This document shows positions 47,341 to 60,238 of a stretch of 64,000 nt of DNA, one piece after another. The stretch covers positions 27,193,282-27,257,281 of the forward strand of contig OX465600.1 of NCBI GenBank assembly GCA_950022295.1, written 5' to 3'. Position 1 is the first letter of the stretch, and each line of letters opens with the position of its first letter. This stretch comes from Bromus sterilis (lineage: Eukaryota > Streptophyta > Magnoliopsida > Poales > Poaceae). The notes beneath the pieces are model-generated. The model was not told where the DNA came from. It was given only the letters and a program-made list of their open reading frames with translations, and did not search any database. A program made the translations under genes and the position numbers.

Positions 47341-50300
47341 TTCTCTATTGGTTGTCGGCTCTGGTTTTCCTCAAACTGAGATTCATGGTCGGATGGATGG
47401 AATACTTCTAGATCAATTTTATTGTCAACGAATCAATGCCGACTCCTCTTCTTCTGCTGGTTCATCTCAAGTTTCTCAGCTTTCTACTGTCCCTGGTATG
47501 AGTATGTTTGGTTTTCTCCTATTGTTTATTGTTTCTTTATTGGATTGCTTTCTCTCAGATGTTGTTTACTCTGATTGCGTATTCATGTGTGTTTGTTTAT
47601 CTTGGTGTAGATCAAATTCTTGATCCTGCTCAGGCACGTCGGCGTCGACGTGAAATTCGGGAGGGGAAGCGTCCTATTCGACAGGTTGGGCAAATTGAGT
47701 CGGGTCCTTTAGTCTATCCGCCGGCTTCAGAAAAATTGGTTCCTCTGGCCTGTCCAACGGCTTCCGAAAGACAGTCTGTTCGCTTTACCTATCCTGGTGT
47801 GTTTTCTTCTTTACATAAGCACCTCCTTTGTATTGTTCAAAAATATAGAGATGGTATTTTTCAGATATAAATGCGTTTAAACTTATAGTTATTTACATTA
47901 TATTTTCCCCCTTTCTCAATATTACCACTGGAGGTGCCTATAGTCGTATTTGCAGTGTTGTTAATTAGGGATTGTAACCTCCAAATATAAATATGTGGCC
48001 TTGCAGTTTCACCTACATGTGGTTAATTCAGGTTTTTAAACTTCGCTCCGTTACAAATGTCTGTGGTAGTACATGCCGTTACTTCCATTTGGAATAATTC
48101 AAATGATTAACTTATATTTCAGTTTAGATGTTTACAAAAATAATAATGCTACGAAGTTTGCTTCAAGACTAAAAGGTTGTCCCAAACCTGAAATTGACAT
48201 ATGGTCATGTCAAATTATGATTAGAAATGAATTCGCACGAACTGATTTACAGCATGGTCTCATTCTTTTTCTCTCTCAACTTTTTGTTGTTTAAGGTGAT
48301 TTCTGTGTAGCGAATTCGGGAGGGGAAGCGTCCTATTCGACAGGTTGGGCAAATTGAGTCGGGTCCTTTAGTCTATCCGCCGGCTTCAGAAAAATTGGTT
48401 CCTCTGGCCTGTCCAACGGCTTCCGAAAGACAGTCTGTTCGCTTTACCTATCCTGGTGTGTTTTCTTCTTTACATAAGCACCTCCTTTGTATTGTTCAAA
48501 AATATAGAGATGGTATTTTTTAGATATAAATGCGTTTAAACTTATAGTTATTTACATTATATTTTCCCCCTTTCTCAATATTACCACTGGAGGTGCCTAT
48601 AGTCGTATTTGCAGTGTTGTTAATTAGGGATTGTAACCTCCAAATATAAATATGTGGCCTTGCAGTTTCACCTACATGTGGTTAATTCAGGTTTTTAAAC
48701 TTCGCTCCGTTACAAATGTCTGTGGTAGTACATGCCGTTACTTCCATTTGGAATAATTCAAATGATTAACTTATATTTCAGTTTAGATGTTTACAAAAAT
48801 AATAATGCTACGAAGTTTGCTTCAAGACTAAAAGGTTGTCCCAAACCTGAAATTGACATATGGTCATGTCAAATTATGATTAGAAATGAATTCGCACGAA
48901 CTGATTTACAGCATGGTCTCATTCTTTTTCTCTCTCAACTTTTTGTTGTTTAAGGTGATTTCTGTGTAGCGAATTCGGGAGGGGAAGCGTCCTATTCGAC
49001 AGGTGATTTCTGTGTAGCGACGGTCTCATCCATTGGCCCAATTTTACAGCCATGTCCTACGGTAACTTATTCAGGCTCTGGTCCATCATTTATATGTGGT
49101 TTTCGGCCTCCTTTGTTTGGCCGGCCAACTCCGTTAGGTATGTCTTTTCCCCTCTTGAGTACGGATTTTGTTTTATCATTTGGTGTGTTATTAGTAGACA
49201 ATAATCGTCTTTCATTCTTTTCTTTTAGTGTTTCCTCTGCCATATGTTCATCCGTCTCAGGCCTATATTAACAGAAAGAGACGCAGGTTTCTTCTCACAT
49301 ATCGATCGGGTAGGAGCAAAGGTATGTACTTATTTCTCACTGCTGTATATACAAATTATTTATCATTTTTCCTTCTTTCTTATTTCATTCATGTATTTAC
49401 CTTTTTTCCAGTTCATCGATTGGAGCCACCATTCTCTAAGGATCATATTGCTTTATTGAAAGGTAATTACCTTCTTTGGTTTTCCCTTGACTTCGTTTTC
49501 TCAATGTTCTTTGTAATTTTTTTCTTAGTGGTCTACGTACTTAGGTTGCTTACCGTTTATTTGGCAGCAACTGTACGTGGACGTTCATATTATGGAGGAC
49601 CTGATTATGTTTGTGGTGCATGTCATGCACTATATTGGTTCCAAGAACGTTCTAAAGGTGCTCATGATGGAAAGTATAACCTACCGGTTTATAATGGTTG
49701 TTGTCGTGCTGGCAAAATTTCATTGCCAAAGTTTCCGGACTGGCCTTTTCCGTTAAAGGATTTACTTCACTTTGATGGTGATCGTAGCTCATTGGATTTC
49801 CTAAGATTAATCAGGCATTACAACTCGATGTTCTGTTTTACTTCTCTTGGTGCTTATATTGATGAAAGTATTAATGTGGGCAATGGACCATACGTTTTTA
49901 AGATGGGTGGTTCTGTATACCATCGTATCGGTTCTCTGATGCCCTTAGAAAATGAAGCTCCTAAGTTTGCCCAATTATATATAGTTGATTCTGGTGATGA
50001 ACTCAATTGTAGATTAAATGTTTTTGAAGAAGAAGGCGGTAGTCCGAGTCAAGCTGATCCGTTCGTTGTTCTTGCTTTAACTGATATGCTTGATGAGTGT
50101 AACCGTTTTGTACAACTATATAGAACTGCCCGTGATAGATTGCAATCTACTGATGCACTAAACCTGGCAATACAATTTTTTGGTCAAGAAGGTAGTGCTC
50201 ATGGAAATAGATATTCTGGACCTGTTGTTTCCGAAGTTGCTGCTCTTATTGTTGGTGAACTGACACCTCAGTGCCATAGATTTGATGTCATAGCTGAAGC

Positions 50301-53300
50301 TACCTCTGGAGAGTTAGAATATATATCTTATTTGAATCCATCTCTTATGGCTCTTCAGTATCCGTTATTATTTCCATATGGTGATACAGGTTTTCATGTT
50401 GGTATTGAATATGAGGAGCAGAGGGCTGCTGGGCGGAGGCTCCGTCGTAATCCTAGACAATCTACATCTTCCTCATCTACCCGTAAGCATGTCACCATGT
50501 TAGAATATTATGCATATTATTTCCATTACCGAGCAAATGAGACCAATCCATATACATGTTGTGGACGGCTTAGTCAGCAAGCTGCAGTTAATTGCTACTC
50601 TTGTGTTGAAGCCAACCGGTTGACTTTCCATTTTTGGAACCAAAATGAATTACGTTCTGAAACATATCAAGGAATCACTGATGCTATGGGTGAAGGAAAT
50701 ACTACCGGAGAAAATTTAGGTGTTCAGATCATGTTACACTCTAGCTTTACTGGCGGCCGTCGCTATATGGTACAAAACTATCATGATGGAATGGCTATTT
50801 GCCGAGAGTATGGGGCTCCTGATCTTTTTATCACATTTACATGTAATCCTAAGTGGGAAGAAATCCGTGACATGCTAGCATATGAAGCAGGACAGATTCA
50901 TAGTGATCGTCCTGATATAGTTACACGTGTCTTTAACATGAAATTTAATGATTTTTTGGAAGATGTAAAAAATGGAGAACTTTTCGGTCCAATACAAGCA
51001 TGTGAGATATTATTTTGTCCAATTCTACATATATTCCAATTTTCATACGTTTATGTACTCAATTCTTAACTATGTCTTGCTTTTGTTGTTTTAAATTCTC
51101 AGATTTATATGTAGTTGAATTCCAGAAGAGAGGGTTGCCTCATACTCATACATTAGTTTGGCTCAAGGGAGATACTCATCAGCCTTCAGCTTCGTTTATC
51201 GACAACATCATTTCAGCTGAAATACCTGATCCTTTGATTGATCCTTTGGGTTATGCTCTTGTGGATGAGTTTATGGTTCATGGACCATGTGGAGAACAAA
51301 ACATTAGATGCCCCTGTATGAAAGATGGATTGTGTTCCAAAAGGTTTCCAAAGGAATTCAATGATGAGACATTGGTTGATGAGAAAGGTTTTCCTGTTTA
51401 TCGCAGACGTAATGCGGGTCACTTTTTTTTCAGAAATAAAGGTACTGTCAAGTTGGATAACCGGTGGGTGGTACCACACAATCTTCCATTACTCAAAAGA
51501 TTTCAAGCTCATATCAATGTTGAATGGTGCAACAAGACAAATTTATTGAAATATTTATTTAAATACCTTAACAAAGGTCATGATGTTGCTCGGTTTAGAG
51601 TTCAACCTATGTTTGAGTGTAGATCATTTATTCCTGCTGGAGAGCCAACTGGAAGAAATGAAATTTTGGAATATGTTAAATGCAGGTATTACTTCTTTTC
51701 CTAATTTATATATGTATACTTTCCCTTATTTCCTATTATTTATTTGTTTCTACCAGTTGTGTAATGTTTCCCCTTCGTATTTTTTTGTTATTGTTAGATA
51801 TTTATGTGCTTGCGAAGCTTTTTGGCGCATGTTTGCTTTTGATATACATGGACGTGAACCTTCAGTTGAGCGGTTAGTTGTTCATTTGCCTGGAATGAAT
51901 ACAGTCATTTTTCATCAACGTACTAAACTAGAAAAAGTTATCAAAAATCCTAATGCACACAAGACAATGCTCACTGAATGGTTCGTAACTAATCAAGAAA
52001 ATGAAGATGCTAGGCATTTGTCCTATTTGGACTTTCCATCAAAGTGGGTTTGGGACAACTCTGATAGAACATGGTCTAGGAGACGAAGGAACCAAAAATT
52101 TGGGGGTCGGATTGGTCGAATATATCATGTACATCCTGGGATAGGGGAACTTTTTTTCCTTCGGATGCTACTTATGATTGTCAAAGGTGCAACATGCTTT
52201 GAAGATCTTAAATGTTATAATGGAGTTTATTATAGTACATTCAAGGAAGCATGTCAAGCTCGAGGTTTAGTCGGAGATGATAATGAATGGTTCAAACTTT
52301 TTGAAGAAGCAATTGTATGGGCCACTCCATTTCAGCTAAGACATCTTTTTATGACAATTTTATTACATTGTGAGGTCACAAATGGTGCTGCCTTATTTGA
52401 TCGTTATTGGCCTAATATGGCAGAAGATATATCATATAGGTTATCTTTAGCATTCGGCAACACAGCATATCGTGTGTCTGAACATCAGCTAAGGAATCAA
52501 CTTTTAGATGAGATGGCCTCCATGTTTATTAAAAATGGTTCATCTTTGGCTGCATTCAATATTACATCACAAGTTGTGCCACAAAACAAAGAGTGCGTAA
52601 ATAGACTACTAGCAGAAGAGATGAATTATGACAAAGATGTTCTCTTTTCAGAATCTCAAACTATGCAAACAAAACTGAATAATGATCAAAGAGCAATTTA
52701 CAATAAGATTGTACAAGCTGTCAACGCTCGCACTGGCGGTGTATATTTTGTCTCAGGCCATGGAGGTACTGGAAAGACTTTTCTGTGGAACACCATCATT
52801 AAATCACTTAGATCAGAAGGTCGAATTGTCCTTGCCGTTGCGTCTTCCGGTGTTGCTTCATTGTTGCTGCCAGGAGGGCGAACTGGACATTCTAGGTTCA
52901 AAATTCCTATCCAAACTGACCATGATTCTAGGTGTCCAATTTCTAGAGGTTCACAACATGCTACTTTACTTGAAAAGGCTGATTTAATTTTATGGGATGA
53001 AGCTCCAATGGTACATCGTCATTGTTTTGAAGCGGTAGATAGAACCTTGAAAGATATATTATCTGCCAATGATCCAACAAAATCTATCCTACCATTTGGT
53101 GGAAAAGTTGTTGTACTCGGAGGAGATTTTAGACAAATATTGCCTGTTGTAGAAGGAGGAACTAAAAATGAAATTATCGCAGCCTCTTTGATTATGTCAC
53201 CTCTTTGGAAGCATGTCAAGGTTTTAAAACTTACTGTAAATATGCGTCTTTCTCATCCCAATTTGTCCCGTAAGTTACGGAAAGAACTATCCGAATTTTC

Positions 53301-54138
53301 TCAATGGGTTCAAGATATTGGAAATGGTCGCATCACAGCAACATCAAATACCACTCAAAATTCAACTTCTTTGATTAAAATTCCAGCAGACATGCTCTTA
53401 CCACCTTCATCTGATACTATCTCTGCTGCAATCGATAATGTATACGATTCATTTTTCTTTAATTATTCTGATGCTTCTTATTTAGCTGAGCGTGCCATTC
53501 TATGCCCAACTAATTCCGTTGTTGATGATATAAATGACAAGGTTTTTAAGCGTGTTCCTGGGAATTCGAAATCTTTCTTCAGTTATGACTCAGTTTCAAA
53601 AAGTACAGATCATGTAGGTGATGCCGATCTGTTATTCCCTCCAGAGATTCTACATTCCATAACCATCAATAACTTTGCGGAGCACGAAATATCTTTGAAA
53701 GTTGGTGTTCCTGTTATGCTCTTAAGGAATATGAATCAGTCCCTTGGGCTTTGCAATGGTACACGTTTATTGGTCACAAGGATTGGAGAAAAATTGTTCG
53801 AAGGAGAGGTAATTACAGGAAGTAACAAAGGTCAGCGAGTTTGTGTTCCTCGAATTGTTCTCAATGCTCCGAGCACTAAATGGCCATTTACATTACGGCG
53901 TTGCCAAATACCTGTCCGCCTTTGTTATAGCATGACAATAAATAAAAGCCAAGGGAAAACACTTTCAAAATTGTGTGTTTATCTTCCTAAACCAGTGTTT
54001 TCTCATGGACAATTATATGTAGCAGTATCACGTGTCACATCTAGAAATGGATTAAAATTTCTCATCAAAGATGACAAAGGGGTTACAACTGATTCAACTT
54101 ACAACATCTTTTACAAGGAAATTATCACTGCACTATGA
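47174..54138 (+). CDS. Helitron RepHel replication initiator/helicase
   Basis: Rolling-circle transposase of the Helitron: the HUH/Y2 endonuclease nicks and rejoins DNA and the PIF1-type helicase unwinds it. Proposed exons: 47174-47495, 47611-47796, 49018-49137, 49229-49321, 49412-49462, 49568-51001, 51103-51685, 51798-54138. All have GT-AG introns and compatible phases, giving about 1,709 codons without a stop. The first ATG could instead be 47069. Domains: Arg-rich N-terminal part (QARRRRREIREGKRP); Helitron-like N region; Rep with DLFITFTCNPKW, the two-His motif GLPHTHTLVWL and the two-Tyr motif KYLFKYLNKGHD; and helicase with GHGGTGKTFLW (Walker A, about 52760), LILWDEAPM (Walker B), LGGDFRQILPV, and TINKSQGKTL plus YVAVSRV near the C-terminus. 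A TATA-like TTTTTATATG lies near 46993. Introns 2-3 hold the 659-bp duplication. All catalytic motifs are kept, so activity is plausible but unproven. Confidence 0.93.
47654..49004 (+). repeat. Recent 659-bp tandem duplication plus partial third copy in RepHel
   Basis: The unit starting AATTCGGGAGGGGAAGCGTC occurs at 47654, 48313 and, for about 33 bases only, 48972. The spacing is exactly 659 each time. Copies 1 and 2 are almost identical (I saw one C/T difference at 47863/48522). The unit contains most of exon 2 and the next intron, so a second exon-2-like segment lies inside the intron. Confidence 0.92.
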
Positions 54139-55736
54139 TCAATCTAATTACTCTTTATTTTGGTAATTGTTTTATAACTTTCAAAATTTCTGCATACATA
54201 TTTATATTTGATTCATCCTAATCCTTTTCTAAAACATTGTTCAAATTACAGGTTTTATCTCTTTCACTATGATGTGTTCTGAAGCTTAATAACAAAGGTA
54301 CTATTTTAGACAACAATGTTTGTGTTTCTTACTGTTTGTGTTTAAATACAATATTCTTTCCTTATATTGTTTTGTGTGTGTGTTTATAACCTACAGCTTC
54401 CCTTTTGGATTAGTACTTAGGAAAACTAGACAGCTAAAGTAATTCTTATTCTTATCTGTCTCTCATTACAGTTTTTTTTGTCTTCTGGAACATTTTCAAA
54501 ATTGGACAACTTAAAATGACTTTCCTCTAAATCTTCTTTTCATACGATACTTACTGAAATAATATAACAAAGGCAATCCATATAAATAGATGACATTACT
54601 TCTTCCGTCTCTCCTTCGTTCTCTTCTATACCTTAACATCCTTGACGTATTTATGCATGCCTAATGATTAAGATGACTCCTCTGATTTTTTTTAAACATC
54701 ATCACATTTTATTCTTCTATATATATTTCCCGCGTTCTCACTATTTTCTGAAACATTTTCCAAATTACACAACTTAATATAACCTTCCTTCATGTTTATT
54801 TTAATATGGTGCTTTCCGAAGCTTTATGATATAAATAGTCCAATTAAAACTTCTTTTCCTATTTTATAGCATATAAACCTGATGTATCTATATGTGCTCT
54901 CTTTAACGTTTTCCAAAACTTAATATCTAAAGTGACTCTTTCTATTAATTTGGTATGATCTTCTTTTCTTAATCTTTTGCTTTTACATATTCAAATCTTG
55001 CAGCAATGGTCAACTCTTGCGTGCTCCCTATAACTTTTCAAAAAGGGTCATATGTTCATCATATTTCATCTGCAAACTCTATATATGGCTTCCAACTTTT
55101 GATCCGTCCTATTTTGGTTCTCATATAAAAACATGAAACAAGTGTGTCACAGCACAGTCATGGTTGTCATAATGCTTTCAAACTTTTAATATCTCCCATT
55201 TTGTAAACCAAATGTACGACAATCATATCTATGAAATATTATAAATTAGTTATCCCTGTTCTCTATTATGCAAATTTTATTGTTATTGCTAATTCAAAAC
55301 TGTCATTGCCGTTTAGTCGCTTTGATATAAATTGAATTTTGTGAAACGTCAATGTATATACTTCTCTATGGTCCCCAGTATTAGCTTTATTTACCATCTA
55401 TGTACACTCAAGTTTGTAAAATGTCAGTACATACTATACCAATTAGATTTAGATTTTTGTATTTGTTGGGGCTCCAAAATTAGCCCCCTTTGCCATTTTT
55501 CTCTCGGTCGGTTTTATATATACACAGCTTGCTCCCACATGGAAAAAGACGAAAGAAGAATCCCCATACTTCAGGAAAAAAAAGGAAAAGAAAAGAAAGG
55601 ACCAACAGTGCATGTGCTATGCATGCTGATTAGCTGTCCAGCAACCAGACAAAAGACTGCATGCCCACCAACACCGCTTAATACACACAGGACACGTACC
55701 AACCAGATGTCCACCATGCGTCTGACTACAGGTTTG
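54139..55736. other. AT-rich spacer between RepHel and the RPA-like gene
   Basis: About 1.6 kb, T-rich, with no coding frame that looks real. The ORF at 55332-55898 spans UTR and intron sequence. Confidence 0.55.
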
Positions 55737-55746
55737 TCTATATATT
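55737..55746 (+). promoter_or_regulatory. TATA box and 5' leader of the RPA-like gene
   Basis: TCTATATATT at 55737 is followed by a C-rich leader. A donor (CCAT|GTAAGA at 55826/55827) and an acceptor (TTTTCAG, 56313) just before CACCATGG define a 487-bp 5'-UTR intron. Confidence 0.6.
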
Positions 55747-56332
55747 CACAACCCACCCCATTCACTCCGTTCTCTTTCCACCAACCACCCATATATCCTT
55801 CTCTAGCATCTCTGTGCTGCTTCCATGTAAGATCTCCAAGATTTTTAGCTGGTTTTCTCACTGTGCTGCTACCGCTTCTTTATTTGCATATGATTTAAGA
55901 TCTGTCTCCATTGCTTTCAACTTCTCATTTTCATACTAGCTGGAATAAAAAACGACCTTTCAACTTTGTTCTTCTTTAAATTGGTACTATTACCAAAAAA
56001 TTGCTTTGTTTTTCAATTTCCTACTCTTTCTGCCTCTACATTTTCTTTTACAGAGACTACTTCTTAACTTTTCCGCAAACTGATGCATAATGCAGATCAA
56101 TATTTGTTTACTGTCACGCTTCCAGCTTTTGATTTCGTATTCATTTTTATTCTTTTTTCATTTATTGCTTTTCTACCCAACCTGGTTAACTTCCTTTTCT
56201 CATTGCTCGCTTCCTTTGCTTTATTTAGCTATTGCAATAAAATTTAGCTTTTTCCTTAACTGATGCTTACTCTAAATTGTTATTTGTTCACTGCAATGTC
56301 TACATCTTTTCAGTTGCTTCCCACCTATCACC

Positions 56333-58646
56333 ATGGAAGGTTCTTTGTTCAAGGACTTTGTAAAGGGTGCCTATGGCCTCACATTTATTGTCCGTATCGG
56401 CAGAGTATGGGAGCATTGGAATGCTGACAAAACGGAGTTTTACGGCTTAAACTTCGTTATGGTCGATCGTAAGGTAAACCACTGCATACACACTACTGCC
56501 AAAATTTATTCTTCCAAAATGTACCTTTTTTTTAAATTATGCATGATTTCTAATATTTTTTCTAAATCTGTTCTACAGGGAGGAATAGCTGAAGGCTTAA
56601 TTCCCAAAGAAAGGGTGGATCAGTTTAAAAATAGTATCAGGGAGGGATCAATATATAAGATCCAAAATTATTACATAGCTAATCCAAAATACACGTCTAA
56701 GGCAGCAGATCATCCCCCCGTAGACTGTCTTTCATAAAGACAACCGTTGTTACTCCTGTTGTTCCTCAACCAATGAACTTTCCATTGCTTGCCCATAATG
56801 CAGTACCATTTTCAGAACTCGAAAAACGTATAGGATCCAATACATTGATGTCAGGTTATTTCTTGATATCTCTTTTCCTTAATTTTGAGGCATATTTCTA
56901 ATTTAGACTCTAGCTAACACCATATATGCAAATTGTTAGATGCTGTTGGACAAATGGTTGCTGCTACAGATTTATTGCCTCCTACTGGTGCCGCTAAGGA
57001 CCCAAGGCGGAAAATATTCATCACAGATGGACAGTATATCTCTTAGCTTATTGCTTTTCCTAATTTTCATAGCTATGTCATTTGGCTCTAACACAAATGT
57101 TCCATCCTTAGGAAAAAAGCAACTGTTACTCTTTGGGGAAAATTTGCACAAGAGTTCGACACAAACACTTTATGTGCATTGTCAAAGAGAGAACCGGTTA
57201 TAATACTATTTGTTGGCATGATGGTTGATCTGTATGCAGGTATACAACCTTTACACCTCATTCTGTTTGTACAATTTAATGTTAAAACACAATTGAAATA
57301 CAATATTTAAATTATATAGGAACATTGGCTCTAAAAACACTTCATCTACAAGATGGCATGTCAATGTGGATATTCCTGAAATAAAAGCATTACTCGAAAG
57401 GTACGCATCTTATAGCCTTTTCCTTCTGTATTTATTTCTGCAAAAGTTCACCTTATTTACAAAGTTTTGTCGTATGTACTATGTAGAATTAAAGATCAAC
57501 CACATGAAATCGAAGTGCGCAACCCTGGACAAGCTCAACAAGAAAGAATTGAAACAACTATCGAAGCTTTAGCACAAACACCAGTAACCTCAACATTCGT
57601 ATGTACCACGTATCGAGTAATAGCAACTACAAATTTCTATATTTTTAACCAAGTCACTTACTCTTAATGTACTTGCAGAAAAAATGGTACAAACTAAGAA
57701 TCAAAATAACCGCGTTAGTGTCTCCTACTGATTGGATGTACCTGAGCTGTAAAATTTGTACAAAGGGACTGAGAACACCAAACGGCTACCTACAAAGATG
57801 TCCCAATTGTCCAGATGGAGAACCATGGCCAAGGTATATCTCATCTAAACACACTGACATCCTTAATAATTTCATACTTCAATGCATACATCTAATACAA
57901 TTCCACTGTTGCAAATATACATCCAGGTACAAGATAAGAGTCCGTGCAATAGATGACGGGAGCAGCAATGAGAGTGATGCCGTCTATGCAGAATTTATTT
58001 TCTTTGGGCCAGAGGGTGAACAAATTACAGGCATAACAGCAGACTGCGCAGCAGCACACGCAACAGGAAGAAAAGATTATCTTTCACCAGAACTAGAAAG
58101 ACTCCCTGGCAAAAGGTTTATTGTAACTGTAATTACAGACGACAGGACATTGAAAGCCGACTTCTACAAGTTTTAAGTTAAAGCAGTAGAGCATCTACAA
58201 AATGAAGCACCACTTGCATCGCTGCCCATGCTGGACACAACAAAAGTTACTCCCTCAACACCAGCCACTTCCCAACACGCCGCTGATGAAGACGATACTT
58301 CCGAAGAAACAAACAGCAAGGTTCATCTCAACTTCACCATTTTGTCGCTTGCATTGTTTATTGTTTATTATGTTTATCCCCCTTTTTCAAATATTATTTT
58401 TGGTTCCCATTCACTTATATCACAACTGAATTAACATTCAGGCACTTGATGGCACATCATTGTCAGAGAAGGACAAAAATTCAGAAAGCAAAGAAGAACT
58501 TGCAGCATCCACATCTAAAAGAAGGTAAATAATCATCTTTTGCCAAACTATTTACCATCAAACTTCGTCAATAACTTATATAATATTGGTCAACCATCAA
58601 CAGGAAAATATCAAAGGAGTTATTTGGTGCTGCCTCGGACGATTAA
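56333..58646 (+). pseudogene. RPA1-like single-stranded DNA-binding protein of the Helitron, damaged
   Basis: Plant Helitrons often carry a replication protein A large-subunit-like gene thought to protect single-stranded DNA during transposition. ATG 56333 has the context CACCATGG. Exons: 56333-56473, 56579-56854, 56940-57033, 57112-57239, 57320-57400, 57487-57599, 57678-57833, 57927-58320, 58442-58524, 58604-58646. Landmarks: N-terminal OB fold (FYGLNFVMVDRK), a second OB fold (ATVTLWGKFAQEFD), and the RPA C-terminal domain with a Cys ribbon (SCKICTKG...CPNCPDG). The last residues, KELFGAASDD, end at 58646. Damage: a frameshift at a C6 run (56714-56719), a one-base mismatch in phase at the exon 4/5 join, and a TAA at 58174 in place of what looks like Gln before VKAVEHLQ. 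If real, the C-terminal 110 or so residues are lost. Confidence 0.8.
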
Positions 58647-58659
58647 AAAGAATCCACCG

Positions 58660-59205
58660 TGGCGGTAACCAGCAAGCATCGTTCGCTTTAGCATAGCAAG
58701 TTTTAGAACCAAACTATGTAAATACGTATGTGCACCCTCTAGGATGTACTTTCATCTTTTGGCCTGAGCTTATGTACTACTGCTCAGTAACCATCGTTCG
58801 CCTTACCGTGTTTTAGAACCAAACTATGTAAATAAGAAGTCCGTGTGTCTCCTAAGCTGAAGTATCATCCATATCAGCTATAATATACCCCTTATGCATC
58901 TGAGTAACTCCTTTAGTCTAAATTCATCGCTCACTTAGTACTTATATTTTCACATCTATGTTGCAAAATTATGTTCTTATCGCATTACCTACTAACAAAA
59001 ACTAACCTGTGTGAAATTTCTAAAATCTATGGATCTAATATCACCTAGATTACTCAGAAATATATACATTTGATTGACTAAGATTAAAAGTACAGCCAAT
59101 ACAAAAATGAATATTACACTTACATTGCACTGCCAAGCAAACAAATTATAAACTGATGATATTGCATTGCCGACCAAACAAATTATAAACTGATGATGTT
59201 GGTCT
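58660..59205. repeat. Short direct repeats between the RPA-like and the third gene
   Basis: AGAACCAAACTATGTAAATA with the upstream CATCGTTCGC block occurs at about 58690 and 58800. AACAAATTATAAACTGATGAT occurs at about 59140 and 59177. No gene is seen in 58650-59380. Confidence 0.7.
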
Positions 59206-59382
59206 CCCATGAACACGTACTAAAAACAATGAACAACAACCTAGACACGTGCCCTCAGCAGAAAGCAAAGATACATGCAACACAGACAAGTAGCCTAAGC
59301 AGAAAACAAAGTTACATGCAACCCAACACGTACATTGTACAGATGTCATCCTATAGTGCATCTAAAATAGTCTCCACTCACC

Positions 59383-59390
59383 TATAAAAA
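59383..59390 (+). promoter_or_regulatory. TATA box of the unrecognised gene
   Basis: TATAAAAA, 72 bases before the ATG at 59455, with a C/A-rich leader starting about 30 bases downstream (ACACCAGAAGCTCACTCAC). Confidence 0.65.
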
Positions 59391-59454
59391 GACCCAACAC
59401 CAGAAGCTCACTCACTACTCCACCATCCAAACACCCCAAGTATACTCTCTGAAC

Positions 59455-60238
59455 ATGTTCCGTGCCTCAAGCTCAAGAAACTCCAGTAAAAGTTCCAGCA
59501 TGAACTATCCCCAAGAAATAGCAAGTACTCAACCACAGGTATGATATATAAATAAGTTATTACTCATTAGTATTCCTCTATACTAATCTCATTTATCCGG
59601 ATTGTCAGGTTGTGAGACTCTCTCGCATGCGCATCTTGGAAGATATATGCAGAACTCTAAAATTTCAAATACACTCATGCAAGGTGCACACATCGCCAAC
59701 CGGACAACATGCTGCTGCCTTAAAACTAGATACTCCATGCATGCATGCATCTCAAAACACTCTCATTCGGACATTCTATAGCACACCTAAGCAAACAACA
59801 AATGAGGCAATAGAAGAGGCAGCAGAAATGGCCATCAAAGATATCGTTGCATCAGGTCACATTGTAATTGATGACATCAATTACGACAGCCTTAGAAAGA
59901 CCACCACCTATCTTCACTCCACCATGGCACACGCAAACCAAGCATTTCATGAGGCAAATCTTGCAAATGCAGAACATCGCAAACTCTACAAAGAAAATGA
60001 CACCATACTAAAACATTTAGCTTGGGCAGTACTCGGTTTCGACGACGTGCTGCCAATAACAATTGGCCATCCACCTCATCCACAACAAGGAAGCTCAAGA
60101 GGAATCATCAGATATACAGGCAAATACCCACCAGAGACACGTGTCGAAGAACTCGCATATTTTCTCATTTCTACCATACTAGGCCCTGACTACGTCAACA
60201 TTCGCCCTGGCAAAAGCATAAAAGACGTCGACGACTAA
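59455..60238 (+). CDS. Unrecognised two-exon protein (about 237 aa) carried in the Helitron
   Basis: Exon 1 is 59455-59538 (Ser-rich start MFRASSSRNSSKSSSMNYP), the intron is 59539-59608 (GT-AG, 70 bp), and exon 2 is 59609-60238, ending IKDVDD then TAA. Frame is kept across the join (phase 0). The body has SRMRILEDICRTLKFQI, several Cys/His (HSCKVH, CMHAS), an Ala/Glu-rich helical segment (EAIEEAAEMAIKDIV), a likely helical stretch (QAFHEANLANAEHRKLY), and a C-terminal part with LAWAVLGFDDVLPITI and GPDYVNIRPGKS. I see no signal peptide, transmembrane segment or known catalytic motif and do not recognise the family. With TATA box, intron and intact frame it looks like a real gene. It could be a captured host gene or a Helitron accessory gene. 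Confidence 0.68.

Noticed and set aside
48073..48953. Two identical 73-codon ORFs (48073-48294 and 48732-48953)
   Set aside because: Identical because they lie in the 659-bp tandem duplication. They are intron sequence of the RepHel gene.
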